Below, piece after piece: positions 40,102 through 47,829 of a DNA stretch of 64,000 bases; the stretch's first letter is position 1; every line of letters starts with the position of its first letter. The DNA comes from Flavobacteriales bacterium. Its GTDB lineage: Bacteria; Bacteroidota; Bacteroidia; Flavobacteriales_F; PHOS-HE28. The notes below the pieces were generated by a model, which was given only the letters and a program-made list of their open reading frames with translations, made no database searches and was not told the DNA's origin. The stretch covers positions 15,456 to 79,455 of the forward strand of contig JADJCX010000015.1 in the NCBI GenBank assembly GCA_016703005.1, in the 5' to 3' direction. Both the position numbers and the translations under genes were made by a program.

Positions 40102-41526
40102 AATACGGTCTATTGATCACGCTCGTGGCGCTGCTCCTCAATGCCTGTGGTGGTGACGCGGGTCGATCCATGGAAAGTTCATCCACACTACCCGACACTG
40201 TGACTTTCGCGGAACACATTGCACCCATCGTCCACACCAACTGCGTGCCTTGCCATCGGCCCGGACAGGCTGGGCCGTTTTCACTGATCACGTACGCGGA
40301 CGTACGCCGCAAGGCGAAGACGATCAAGAAGGTGACCGGCGCAGGCTACATGCCGCCGTGGCCTGCCGATACCGGCTACTCGCACTTTCTCGGTGAACGT
40401 GTGCTCTCCCAACGCGATATCGCGCTGATCGCGAAGTGGGTGGATCAAGGCGCCCCTCAAGGAGATCCGGCGTTGATGTCCCAGCTTGGCAAGGACGACA
40501 ATGATGGTGCGTTGGGAAAACCGGATGCCGTGGTGTGGATACCGGATGTCTTCCACATCCCCGGCGATGCACGCGATCGTTTCGTGATCACGAAGGCGCC
40601 CTTCGCATTGGAGCGTGATACGTTCTTGCGCGCCATCGAATTCGTACCGGGCAATCGGCGCGCTGTTCACCATATGAACGGTGCGCTGATCAACTACGCA
40701 ACTGATGCGAAGGCCGATCCTTTCCTTGGAGCAGCCTATTTGGACGCTGAACAGGTGGAAGGCGTTGACGCCTTTGCATGGTTGCAATTGCAGAACGACG
40801 ACGGTACGTGGCCCGCACTCGTGCCCAGCGCGATCAATTACCTGCCCGGCATGGCTCCTGTCCAATACCCTGAAGGCATTGGCGGATTGCGCCTAAGCAC
40901 GCAAGGTGCCTTTCTGCTCAACACCTTGCACTACGGTCCTTCATCCCGCGACACCAGTGACCGTTCGCACTTCAATCTCTACTTCGCCCCGCGCGCACCC
41001 GAGCGACCGCTGCGCGAACTCTTTCTGGGTAGCACGCACACCGCCATTGAACCACCGCTGCACTTGGAGCCCGGCGAGGTGAAGACCTTCCACACGGATG
41101 CTGGAGTTGAAGGAGGACATCAGCGTATTGAGCATCAACCCGCACATGCATTTGTTGGGCACGCGCTTCGTGACCTACGCCGTTACCCCGGCCAACGACA
41201 CGGTGCCGTTGGTCCGCATCAACGACTGGGACTTCCGTTGGCAATACACGTACACTTTCCCGCGCATGCTGCCGCTAATGCGGGGCACGGTGATCCATGT
41301 GGAAGGGACTTTCGACAACTCCACCGACAATCCACAACAAGCGTTCGATCCACCGCGCGCCATTACCGGCACCGACAGCAAACTCATGCGCACCACCGAC
41401 GAGATGCTGCAGTTCTTCGTGAATTACGTCGACTACCGGAATGGGGATGAAAGGATCAGCCTTGCACCAACGGCTCCGGCTCCGCCCCTTCGTGCGCTTT
41501 CAGACGGCGCTGCCACCATGCGTTGA
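40098..41526 (+). CDS. Haem c / copper type II monooxygenase-like lipoprotein (frameshifted)
   Basis: The protein starts MKYGLLITLVALLLNAC (lipobox Cys17), so it should be an envelope lipoprotein. A single haem c motif CVPCH (residues 49-53) lies in a cytochrome-like domain with MPPWPAD. A region resembling the copper type II ascorbate-dependent monooxygenase fold follows, with histidine motifs AVHHMN and NPHMHLLGTRF as likely copper ligands. The frame breaks near 41093-41098. The first frame ends at 41450 in unrelated sequence, while LELKEDISVLSINPHMHLLG and onward continues one frame over to 41526. One surplus base explains it. The last roughly 70 bases overlap the convergent EamA gene, so the true stop may be earlier. 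The substrate is unknown. Confidence 0.75.
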
Positions 41527-42370
41527 GGAGCAAGCAGCCAAGGATCAACGCGAAGCCGATGTAGCTGCCCACATGGAGGCGTTCGCTATCGGGCCAGATG
41601 AGCAAGGCGATGATGATGGTGTATACCGGTTCGAGGTTCACGGCCAGCATCACCGTGAAGGGCGACAGTTGCTTCATGACTGCAATACCGGCGGTGAACG
41701 CAATGGTGGTACACACGATGCCGAGCAGCAAATGGTAGCCGATCTGGTCATTGGCCAATGTCCATAGCGGCGGAGGCAACTCGCCTAGCGCGGCACATGC
41801 CAAGCCCATCACCACCACTACCGCGAGCATTTCATAGAACCCGATGCGGAAGGCATTGTCGCGCTTCACCAACACGCCGTTCACCACGTTGAACCAGGCA
41901 CTGAGCAAGGAGCTGATGGTGGCTACTACGATACCCACGCGATGCTCCGTCTCCAGTCCGAAGATCATGAGCAACGCAGCGATCACGATGGCGCCAAGCA
42001 CCACTTCGTACATGCGTATGCTACGCTTGAACCAGAACGGCTCCAGCAATGCGGTGAACACGGTGCTGCTGGCCAAACAACCCGCAGCGATGCTCGCCGT
42101 GCTGATCTTGATGGCACCGTAGAAAGTGATCCAATGCAGTGCGATGAGGAGACCTGTCAGGAGCCATTGTTTCAGATCGGGTGAGCGCCAACCCAAGGGC
42201 TGCCGCAACGCAATGCCGAGTATGGCGATACCGATGATGGCGATGACCGTGCGCGTGTAGACGAGCGGAAAGGTGCTCTGCTCAATGAGCCTTCCCAGAA
42301 TACCCGTCCACCCCCAAATGAAGATGGTGATGTGCAACACCACGAGCGCATTGCCACGGCTCTTCAGCAT
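41456..42370 (-). CDS. EamA-family (DMT) transporter
   Basis: The 304-residue inner-membrane protein has ten predicted hydrophobic helices in two EamA repeats, as usual for drug/metabolite transporters that export amino acids or other small metabolites. Family features include the early IFIWGWTGILGRLI segment, AIKISTASIAAGCLASSTVFTALLEPF at the end of the first repeat, and FTVMLAVNLEPVYTIIIALLIW in the second. The substrate cannot be predicted. It is 23 bases downstream of the coiled-coil protein gene on the same strand and probably in that operon. Its 3' end overlaps the end of the monooxygenase frame on the opposite strand. Confidence 0.88.
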   Translation of the reverse strand: MLKSRGNALVVLHITIFIWGWTGILGRLIEQSTFPLVYTRTVIAIIGIAILGIALRQPLGWRSPDLKQWLLTGLLIALHWITFYGAIKISTASIAAGCLASSTVFTALLEPFWFKRSIRMYEVVLGAIVIAALLMIFGLETEHRVGIVVATISSLLSAWFNVVNGVLVKRDNAFRIGFYEMLAVVVVMGLACAALGELPPPLWTLANDQIGYHLLLGIVCTTIAFTAGIAVMKQLSPFTVMLAVNLEPVYTIIIALLIWPDSERLHVGSYIGFALILGCLLLNAWWQRRLKAHEGAEPEPLVQG

Positions 42371-42393
42371 GCGAGCAATGTAGGTGTGCCCGC

Positions 42394-43257
42394 TTACTTC
42401 ACTTCCTCCAAGGCCTTCTGCGCGGCTTTCTCTTTCTCCGCCTGTGCCTCAATGGCCGACTGCTTGGATGCTTGGGCCGCGAGGTTGTCCTTCACTTCCT
42501 GCTCCAGGTCTTTCACCTTCTTCTCGCCGTCCACGATCGCCTTGCCTTCTTTCTCGATCTTGTCTTTCAGCTTGCCTTGGTCCTTGATCAGGTCCTGCAA
42601 TTCCTTGGTCTGTGCTTCCGTTGGCGCGGCGCCCATGGCTGCCGACTTTGCCGCGATCGTTGTTTCGTTGGACTTCAGGTCGGCCTCCGCCTGCAATTTT
42701 TCCTGTCCGGCTTCCACTCCTTTCTGCCGCGTTTTCTCGATCGACCCCTCGGCCCTACCTTTCTCTTTCACTAGGTCGGCCAGTTCGTTTTCCAGTCGAA
42801 GTTTGTTCTTCTTCTCCGTTTCCAGCGCCGCCGTCAACAGTTCCTTCTTGTAACGCACGGCCAGTGTGTAGGCATGTTTCTTGGCACCTTCCACCAACTC
42901 GGGGGCGCTGGTGCTGCTCACCCATGCCCCGTTCACCCGGTAGCCCAGGTGAAGCTGCACCCGTGGGCTCTTCTTCCCTTGTTCGGCCTTGCACACCATC
43001 GTAATGGTATCCTGTGAGACTTCCGGCACGCGTACGCCCGAAGCGCGCAATTCCTTCTTATTGCTCACGTCCTTGCTGGCCTCCTTCAGTTGGCTCTTGT
43101 ACCAGCTTTCCACCGCATCCGCTTCGGCGTTCTCGAAGGTGACCACGGCGGTGGGATGGTTCCCATCACTGAACGGAAAGCTGCCCAGCAGCACTTCGGT
43201 CTGGGCGAAAAGGGTGCAACTGGCGAGCAGTGCGGTGCTGAGGAGTATCGTGCGCAT
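42394..43257 (-). CDS. Secreted or periplasmic coiled-coil protein of unknown function
   Basis: I do not recognise a family. The 287 residues begin with a clear signal peptide (MRTILLSTALLASCTLFAQ). A globular beta-containing region follows (about 20-125; LLGSFPFSDGNHPTAVVTFENAEADAVESW). A long, highly charged Lys/Glu/Ala coiled coil then extends from about 140 to the C-terminus (QKALEEVK). It is likely a periplasmic or outer-membrane-associated structural protein. It lies between a DUF502 gene (64 bases upstream) and the EamA gene. Confidence 0.65.
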   Translation of the reverse strand: MRTILLSTALLASCTLFAQTEVLLGSFPFSDGNHPTAVVTFENAEADAVESWYKSQLKEASKDVSNKKELRASGVRVPEVSQDTITMVCKAEQGKKSPRVQLHLGYRVNGAWVSSTSAPELVEGAKKHAYTLAVRYKKELLTAALETEKKNKLRLENELADLVKEKGRAEGSIEKTRQKGVEAGQEKLQAEADLKSNETTIAAKSAAMGAAPTEAQTKELQDLIKDQGKLKDKIEKEGKAIVDGEKKVKDLEQEVKDNLAAQASKQSAIEAQAEKEKAAQKALEEVK

Positions 43258-43321
43258 ATTGTCAGGGGGGTTAGGGTTGAAGTGCGGCCAGTAGGCAATG
43301 GACGTGCCGTCCGGTCATGGG

Positions 43322-43912
43322 TCACCTGTTCGGTTGTTCGGCGTCATCGTCAACGTTCACCACGCCACCGCTGACGATGAACTTCATTACATCACCGGCA
43401 CCGGCATCAATGGGCGTAACGTTATCGGCAGGCACGATGTACAGGTTGCCGCTCCATGCGAAACTGTGCGGCAAATAGACCGCGACCTTGTTACCCGGGA
43501 TCCCCAACAATGACAGATCGCTCTGGGTGAGGAATCCGAGTTTCTCGATCTCCGCGCCTTTGATCATACGCACCAGCACGGGCCGGTCGAATTTCCGCTT
43601 GTTGCCGACCAAGGCTTCCATCAGATCCTTCAGCGCATCGAAGATCGATTTGAGGAAGGGGATGCGTTGGAGCACTTCCTCACCCAACGCGGCGAGCGGC
43701 TCATACAAGAACGTGCTGCCCAACCAGCCGATGATGGTGATACCGGCCAACAGGATAAGGATACCAAGACCGGGAATTCCCACCGGGATGAGGCCATCCA
43801 ACAGATTGAGCGCGCGTACGGAGGCCCAGATGATTGCTGCAATGGGTACCACCAGCAGTAACCCGCGCAAGAAGAACCCGAGGGCGAGACGACCAAGGCT
43901 ACGGACGGCCAT
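43322..43912 (-). CDS. DUF502 family membrane protein
   Basis: This 196-residue protein has two N-terminal transmembrane helices (about residues 10-33 and 43-66). A conserved cytosolic region follows, with LGEEVLQRIPFLKSIFDALKDLMEAL and LGIPGNKVAVYLPHSFAWSGNLYIVP, typical of DUF502 (PF04367). The molecular function of the family is not established. It heads a minus-strand operon with the coiled-coil and EamA genes and has a candidate promoter at 43976-43983. Confidence 0.88.
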   Translation of the reverse strand: MAVRSLGRLALGFFLRGLLLVVPIAAIIWASVRALNLLDGLIPVGIPGLGILILLAGITIIGWLGSTFLYEPLAALGEEVLQRIPFLKSIFDALKDLMEALVGNKRKFDRPVLVRMIKGAEIEKLGFLTQSDLSLLGIPGNKVAVYLPHSFAWSGNLYIVPADNVTPIDAGAGDVMKFIVSGGVVNVDDDAEQPNR

Positions 43913-43975
43913 TGTGGTGTGGAAATAGGAGAATGATGAAGCGTGATGGCAGGTCCACCATGTGAGTTGCGCCGC

Positions 43976-43983
43976 CGAAGGTA
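43976..43983 (-). promoter_or_regulatory. Candidate -7 element for the DUF502 operon
   Basis: The minus strand reads TACCTTCG, matching TA-N2-TTTG with one mismatch and followed by a GGCGGCGC context. The leader to the ATG at 43912 is about 57 bases. No clear -33 TTG is visible. Confidence 0.45.
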
Positions 43984-44058
43984 AAAGCCGCTATTGGTTG
44001 AACCGGTGGCCGGGCAAGGTTCCCTCTTCTCCCTTCCACATTCTCACAAGCACTCAGT

Positions 44059-44403
44059 TCACATGGCCTCCCTCACCTTCTTCGGTAGCGAGGCCCGGAC
44101 CAGTTCGTAGCTGTGGTCCACCAATTCAAGGATCAGTTTGGTCGGCACTTCACCGGTGGTGCCCACGGTGTTCCAATGCACCTTGCTCATGTGATAGCCG
44201 GGGATGATGCCCGCATATTGCTCGCGCAGTTCAGTAGCACGCTCGGGGTCGCACTTCAGGTTCACGGATCCGAAATGGTCGATGGGCGCCAACGCGAACA
44301 TCTTGCCCATGACGCGGAACACCAGCACGTCAGGTCCGAAGGGTGTATCATAGGTAACCCCCTTCTTTTTCTCACAGTAGGCGCGCAGCTCGTCGAGCGT
44401 CAT
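44059..44403 (-). CDS. MmcQ/YjbR family protein
   Basis: This 114-residue protein of the MmcQ/YjbR (PF04237) fold starts MTLDELRAYCEKKKGVTYDTPFGPDVLVFRV, followed by KMFAL and VNLKCDPERATELREQY, all typical. HWNTV lies in the conserved HWxxV context. The family adopts a CyaY-like double-wing fold proposed to bind DNA or small ligands; no role is firmly established. Its ATG overlaps the cyclase stop by four bases, so a longer upstream start in the same frame (44703) is rejected. It is the last gene of the HemW/cyclase operon. Confidence 0.85.
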   Translation of the reverse strand: MTLDELRAYCEKKKGVTYDTPFGPDVLVFRVMGKMFALAPIDHFGSVNLKCDPERATELREQYAGIIPGYHMSKVHWNTVGTTGEVPTKLILELVDHSYELVRASLPKKVREAM

Positions 44404-45149
44404 CGAATGATGGTGTACAACAGCGGGCGGCTGGGGGAGGCGTCGTTCATGAAATGCGCCAACTGTAGTTCCAAAAGGTAATCGCCATCGGGGACGTGGT
44501 CGGGAACGTGGATCAGTTCGGTGATGGTGCGGTGGAGGTCGGTGGTGGCCGGGTGATCCCAAAATGCGTGGTGCGCCGCCAAGGCGCCGCCATCCTCTTC
44601 GCGATCGACACTGGGCAAGTCGAGCAGGAAATGTTGCACACCGATGCCGCGCAACCAAGTGCAGGCTGCCGCCTGCACGAATGGGGCATTGGTGCCGCTC
44701 CAATCGCGGGTGCGTTTGTCGTTACCGTTCGGAAGGGTGCGCAACACAAGTGCTTCGGGCCGGTCCACACCCAGCGCTTCCTGGATCTGTGCTGCGGTAA
44801 CCACACGGTCGTCGCCCAATTCTTGAGGCTCGATGGTGATAAGCGTGGCCGTGAAGAAGTAACGCTTGAACATTTCCCCGACAGGATGGACCTCCCGTGC
44901 GATGTGCCCAACACTTTCTGTGTGTGTACCGTGGCCATGCGGATTGAAGAACACGTTCAAGAAGTTCACGGGTGCGCCGTCGGCCACCGCGAATCGTTTG
45001 TCGCCCATGACCACCGGCTCCATGCGCACTGGATCCACCCACCAAGCGCGCAATTGCGGCGTGCCCGCATGCAGCGGAATGCTCAGGTCGATGGGCTTGC
45101 TGAGGTCAACACGGAAGTGATGGTCGTGGTGCGTGATCTCGGCTATCAT
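44400..45149 (-). CDS. Cyclase family protein (kynurenine formamidase-like fold)
   Basis: This 249-residue member of PF04199 contains metal-dependent amide hydrolases and cyclases such as arylformamidase. The metal-binding segment NPHGHGTHTESVGH (residues 69-82) corresponds to the HxGTHxD motif, but with Glu78 in place of the usual Asp, a variant that may mark a subfamily. TNAPFVQAAACTWLRGIGVQHFLLDLPSVD and the final HFMNDASPSRPLLYTI are also family-like. The substrate is uncertain, and no kynurenine-pathway gene is nearby. It overlaps hemW upstream and yjbR downstream by four bases each, so it is tightly co-translated. Confidence 0.82.
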   Translation of the reverse strand: MIAEITHHDHHFRVDLSKPIDLSIPLHAGTPQLRAWWVDPVRMEPVVMGDKRFAVADGAPVNFLNVFFNPHGHGTHTESVGHIAREVHPVGEMFKRYFFTATLITIEPQELGDDRVVTAAQIQEALGVDRPEALVLRTLPNGNDKRTRDWSGTNAPFVQAAACTWLRGIGVQHFLLDLPSVDREEDGGALAAHHAFWDHPATTDLHRTITELIHVPDHVPDGDYLLELQLAHFMNDASPSRPLLYTIIR

Positions 45150-46261
45150 GGGCTGAGGAACAGGTCGGAAGCGATGCGGTCCGCCAGCAACTTACCGGCT
45201 TTGGTCAAAACTATGCGGTTGGCGTTGCGCACCAAGTGGCCGCTGTCGAGATACCGCTGCAAGGCACGTTCGGTGGTCGGGACCAAGTCCGGAAGCTGGG
45301 CCAGATCAACTCCCCACATGGTGCGAAGGCCTGTCATGATGCGTTCGTTGGCCTGTTGTGCCACCGTTGGGCGCTCTTCTTCCCAATAGACATCGCCAGC
45401 ATTCACGCCAGCTATGTAGCGGCTGTTGTTCGCCACGTTCCACCGGCGCACAGCGCCATCGAATGAATGCGCACTGGGACCAATGCCCACGTACGGCACG
45501 CCTTGCCAATAGCTGGTGTTGTGGCGGCTGAAGTGGCCGGGCTTCCCGAAGTTGCTGATCTCGTAGTGCACATAACCGGCGGCTTCCAGCCGTTGCTGAA
45601 GCAGTTCGAATTGTTGCGCTTGATCTTCGTCCGGCGCAGCGATCACATCTCCGCGTTCCATCTGCTTGTGCAGAGCAGTACGCGGCTCAACAGTGAGACA
45701 GTATGCCGAAATGTGCAGGGGAGCGAACGACAACGCCTGATCCAATTGCGTGGTCCATTCTTCAATGGTCATACCAGGCAGGCCGTAGATCAGATCCATG
45801 GTCCAACTGGTGAAGCCGGCTTTGGCGATCAGCTCCAAACTTCGAAAACTTTGGTCCGCATTGTGCGCGCGGCCCATAGCGCGTAAGCGATCATCCCGGA
45901 AACTCTGCACCCCGATGCTCAACCGGGTGATGCCGATGCGCATCCATGCATCTATGGCTTCAGCAGTGACATCATCCGGATTCACTTCCATCGTCACTTC
46001 GGCAGCATCACTGACATGTCCCAACGTTCGTGCATCGCTCAAAAGAGCAGACAAGTCACGCTCACTCAATAGGCTGGGTGTGCCACCGCCGAGATATATG
46101 GTGTCTACCGTCCCCCCTCTCAACTCGTGCGCTCGTCGCAGGAGTTCCGTGCGCATTGCTTGCACAAGGGCGTCCATCCGATCCAGTGTCGTGCTGAAAT
46201 GGAAATCGCAATACGTGCAAGCCTTCCTGCAAAAGGGAATATGGAAATACAGGCCGGCCAT
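45146..46261 (-). CDS. hemW: Radical SAM haem chaperone HemW
   Basis: This 371-residue radical SAM protein begins MAGLYFHIPFCRKACTYCDFHF, with the 4Fe-4S ligands Cys11, Cys15 and Cys18 (CxxxCxxC). The IYLGGGTPSLL, MEVNPDDVT and ISIGVQSF-type segments define the HemN/HemW family. The short N-terminus without the extra HemN residues, together with overall length, points to HemW, a haem-binding chaperone, rather than oxygen-independent coproporphyrinogen oxidase. The C-terminal HemN-type domain includes MTGLRTMWGVDL. It lies 15 bases after the sensor kinase stop and overlaps the cyclase gene. Confidence 0.92.
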   Translation of the reverse strand: MAGLYFHIPFCRKACTYCDFHFSTTLDRMDALVQAMRTELLRRAHELRGGTVDTIYLGGGTPSLLSERDLSALLSDARTLGHVSDAAEVTMEVNPDDVTAEAIDAWMRIGITRLSIGVQSFRDDRLRAMGRAHNADQSFRSLELIAKAGFTSWTMDLIYGLPGMTIEEWTTQLDQALSFAPLHISAYCLTVEPRTALHKQMERGDVIAAPDEDQAQQFELLQQRLEAAGYVHYEISNFGKPGHFSRHNTSYWQGVPYVGIGPSAHSFDGAVRRWNVANNSRYIAGVNAGDVYWEEERPTVAQQANERIMTGLRTMWGVDLAQLPDLVPTTERALQRYLDSGHLVRNANRIVLTKAGKLLADRIASDLFLSP

Positions 46262-46276
46262 GTCAGTCCGGAGCCA

Positions 46277-47782
46277 TTAACTCTTCAGCGTGATCCTGAA
46301 CGTGGTCCCCTTGCCCAGTGCGCTGCGTTTCACAAAGATCCTGCCGCCATGGTACTGCTCAACAATGCGCTTCGTCAGCGACAGGCCAAGACCCCAACCG
46401 CGCTTCTTCGTAGTGTAACCAGGACGGAAGACGGTGCGGTGTTTCGCAGGAGCGATCCCATGACCCGTGTCGGTGACATCCACATGCACTTCTGGTCCTT
46501 CGGGAATGATCTCGATGGTGATGCGGCCTTCGCCTTTCATGGCGTCGATCGCGTTGCGGATCAGGTTCTCGATCACCCAACTGAAGAGGGCGGTGTTCAG
46601 CGGGACTTTCCGATCCGTGTCAGCCGGTGTCAATACCTCGATGACCGCATGGCTTGGTAAGCGCGGGCGGAGGTACAGTACCGTTGCGCGCAGCACGTGA
46701 TAGAGTTTCTCGGGTTGCAGATCCGGCGCGGATCCGATCTTGCTGAATCGCTCCGTGATCGTCTCAAGCCGCTCGATGTCCTTGCGCATCTCGTTGATGG
46801 TGCTCGGCTCGGTGCCCTTCCCTTTCAGGTGATCGGTCCAAGCCATGAGCGAGCTGAGCGGTGTACCCAGTTGATGCGCTGTTTCCTTGGCCATGCCCAC
46901 CCAAACCTGGTTCTGCTCGGCGTTGCGGAATACGCTGAAGAGCGCATAGCTCACCAACAGGAACAGTCCGATGATGAGCAGTTGTACATACGGGAAGTAG
47001 CGCAATTGCGTAACCACCACACTTTCCTCGAAAAAGATCAACTGCTTGCCACGCGGTCCCAGGTCGAACTCGATCGGCTTGTTGACGGCCTCCATCTGGG
47101 CGATGCGTTCTGCCAGCAGTGTACTGTCTGCGATCACCTCCGGTTCGATGTGGCCGTGCTCGATAACCTGCTTTCGGGAACCGTCGGTGTAGATCACAGG
47201 AACGCTGGCGGTGTTCATAACCGTTTCGCTGATGAAGCTCTTGATGATCCCGTCCATCACCTGTTGCAATTCGCTCAGCAGTTTACTGTCGTTGTAGTGC
47301 AAATACTGCTTCTCCGTGCCGAACACGGCGATCTCGATCGGCTTGTGGAGTTTGGACATCGCCGTCAGTTCGGCTTTCAGACGGGTGGGGTCGCGCTCCA
47401 CCAGCGTGTCCATGTTGCGACTGAATTTCACCGCACCGCTGTCGTCGATGATGATCACCGGTATGGTGGTGTTCTCCTGCACCACACGCAACAAGAAGGA
47501 GAAGTCGCTCAGGTCGCCGCTGATCAATCGCTGCTGCGCTTCGGCATACAGTTCAACACGTTTGCGTTCTTCATTCCGGAGCGTATCAAACAGGCGATCC
47601 GTGTAGTTGACGAGTTCTGCGCGGTTCTTCACCGCTTCGGCCCATAGTTCCACTTTACGCCGTTCTTCGTCGCGCACTTTGCGCACAATGCGGTTGCTGT
47701 AATACAGAGAAGCCCCGACGATGAGCACGGCCACCGCCGCGAGCACCAATTTCCAACGTTGCTTCTTGCTGTAGAGATCCAC
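46277..47782 (-). CDS. Membrane sensor histidine kinase
   Basis: The 501-residue kinase has a first membrane helix (about residues 11-31), an extracytoplasmic sensor region (about 32-260, with a predicted coiled coil at 35-85) and a second helix (about 262-284). A HisKA-like segment then carries the phospho-acceptor His303 in AKETAHQLGTPLSS. The ATPase domain shows the N box NLIRNAIDAM, the G1 box DTGHGIAP and the G2 box GWGLGLSLTKRIVEQYHGG. No response regulator is encoded nearby, so its partner is elsewhere. It follows the AsmA-like gene by 47 bases and precedes hemW by 15, an unusual operon for a two-component kinase. Confidence 0.9.
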   Translation of the reverse strand: MDLYSKKQRWKLVLAAVAVLIVGASLYYSNRIVRKVRDEERRKVELWAEAVKNRAELVNYTDRLFDTLRNEERKRVELYAEAQQRLISGDLSDFSFLLRVVQENTTIPVIIIDDSGAVKFSRNMDTLVERDPTRLKAELTAMSKLHKPIEIAVFGTEKQYLHYNDSKLLSELQQVMDGIIKSFISETVMNTASVPVIYTDGSRKQVIEHGHIEPEVIADSTLLAERIAQMEAVNKPIEFDLGPRGKQLIFFEESVVVTQLRYFPYVQLLIIGLFLLVSYALFSVFRNAEQNQVWVGMAKETAHQLGTPLSSLMAWTDHLKGKGTEPSTINEMRKDIERLETITERFSKIGSAPDLQPEKLYHVLRATVLYLRPRLPSHAVIEVLTPADTDRKVPLNTALFSWVIENLIRNAIDAMKGEGRITIEIIPEGPEVHVDVTDTGHGIAPAKHRTVFRPGYTTKKRGWGLGLSLTKRIVEQYHGGRIFVKRSALGKGTTFRITLKS

Positions 47783-47829
47783 GGGGGCGTGAAGATCGTG
47801 GATAGTGCGAAGTAGCGCTCAGCGCAGGG

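Noticed and set aside
44404..44703. Longer start for the YjbR gene (ATG at 44703)
   Set aside because: The extension is Pro/His/Arg-rich and antisense-like across the well-defined cyclase gene; the family N-terminus matches the ATG at 44403, which also gives the ATGA overlap.
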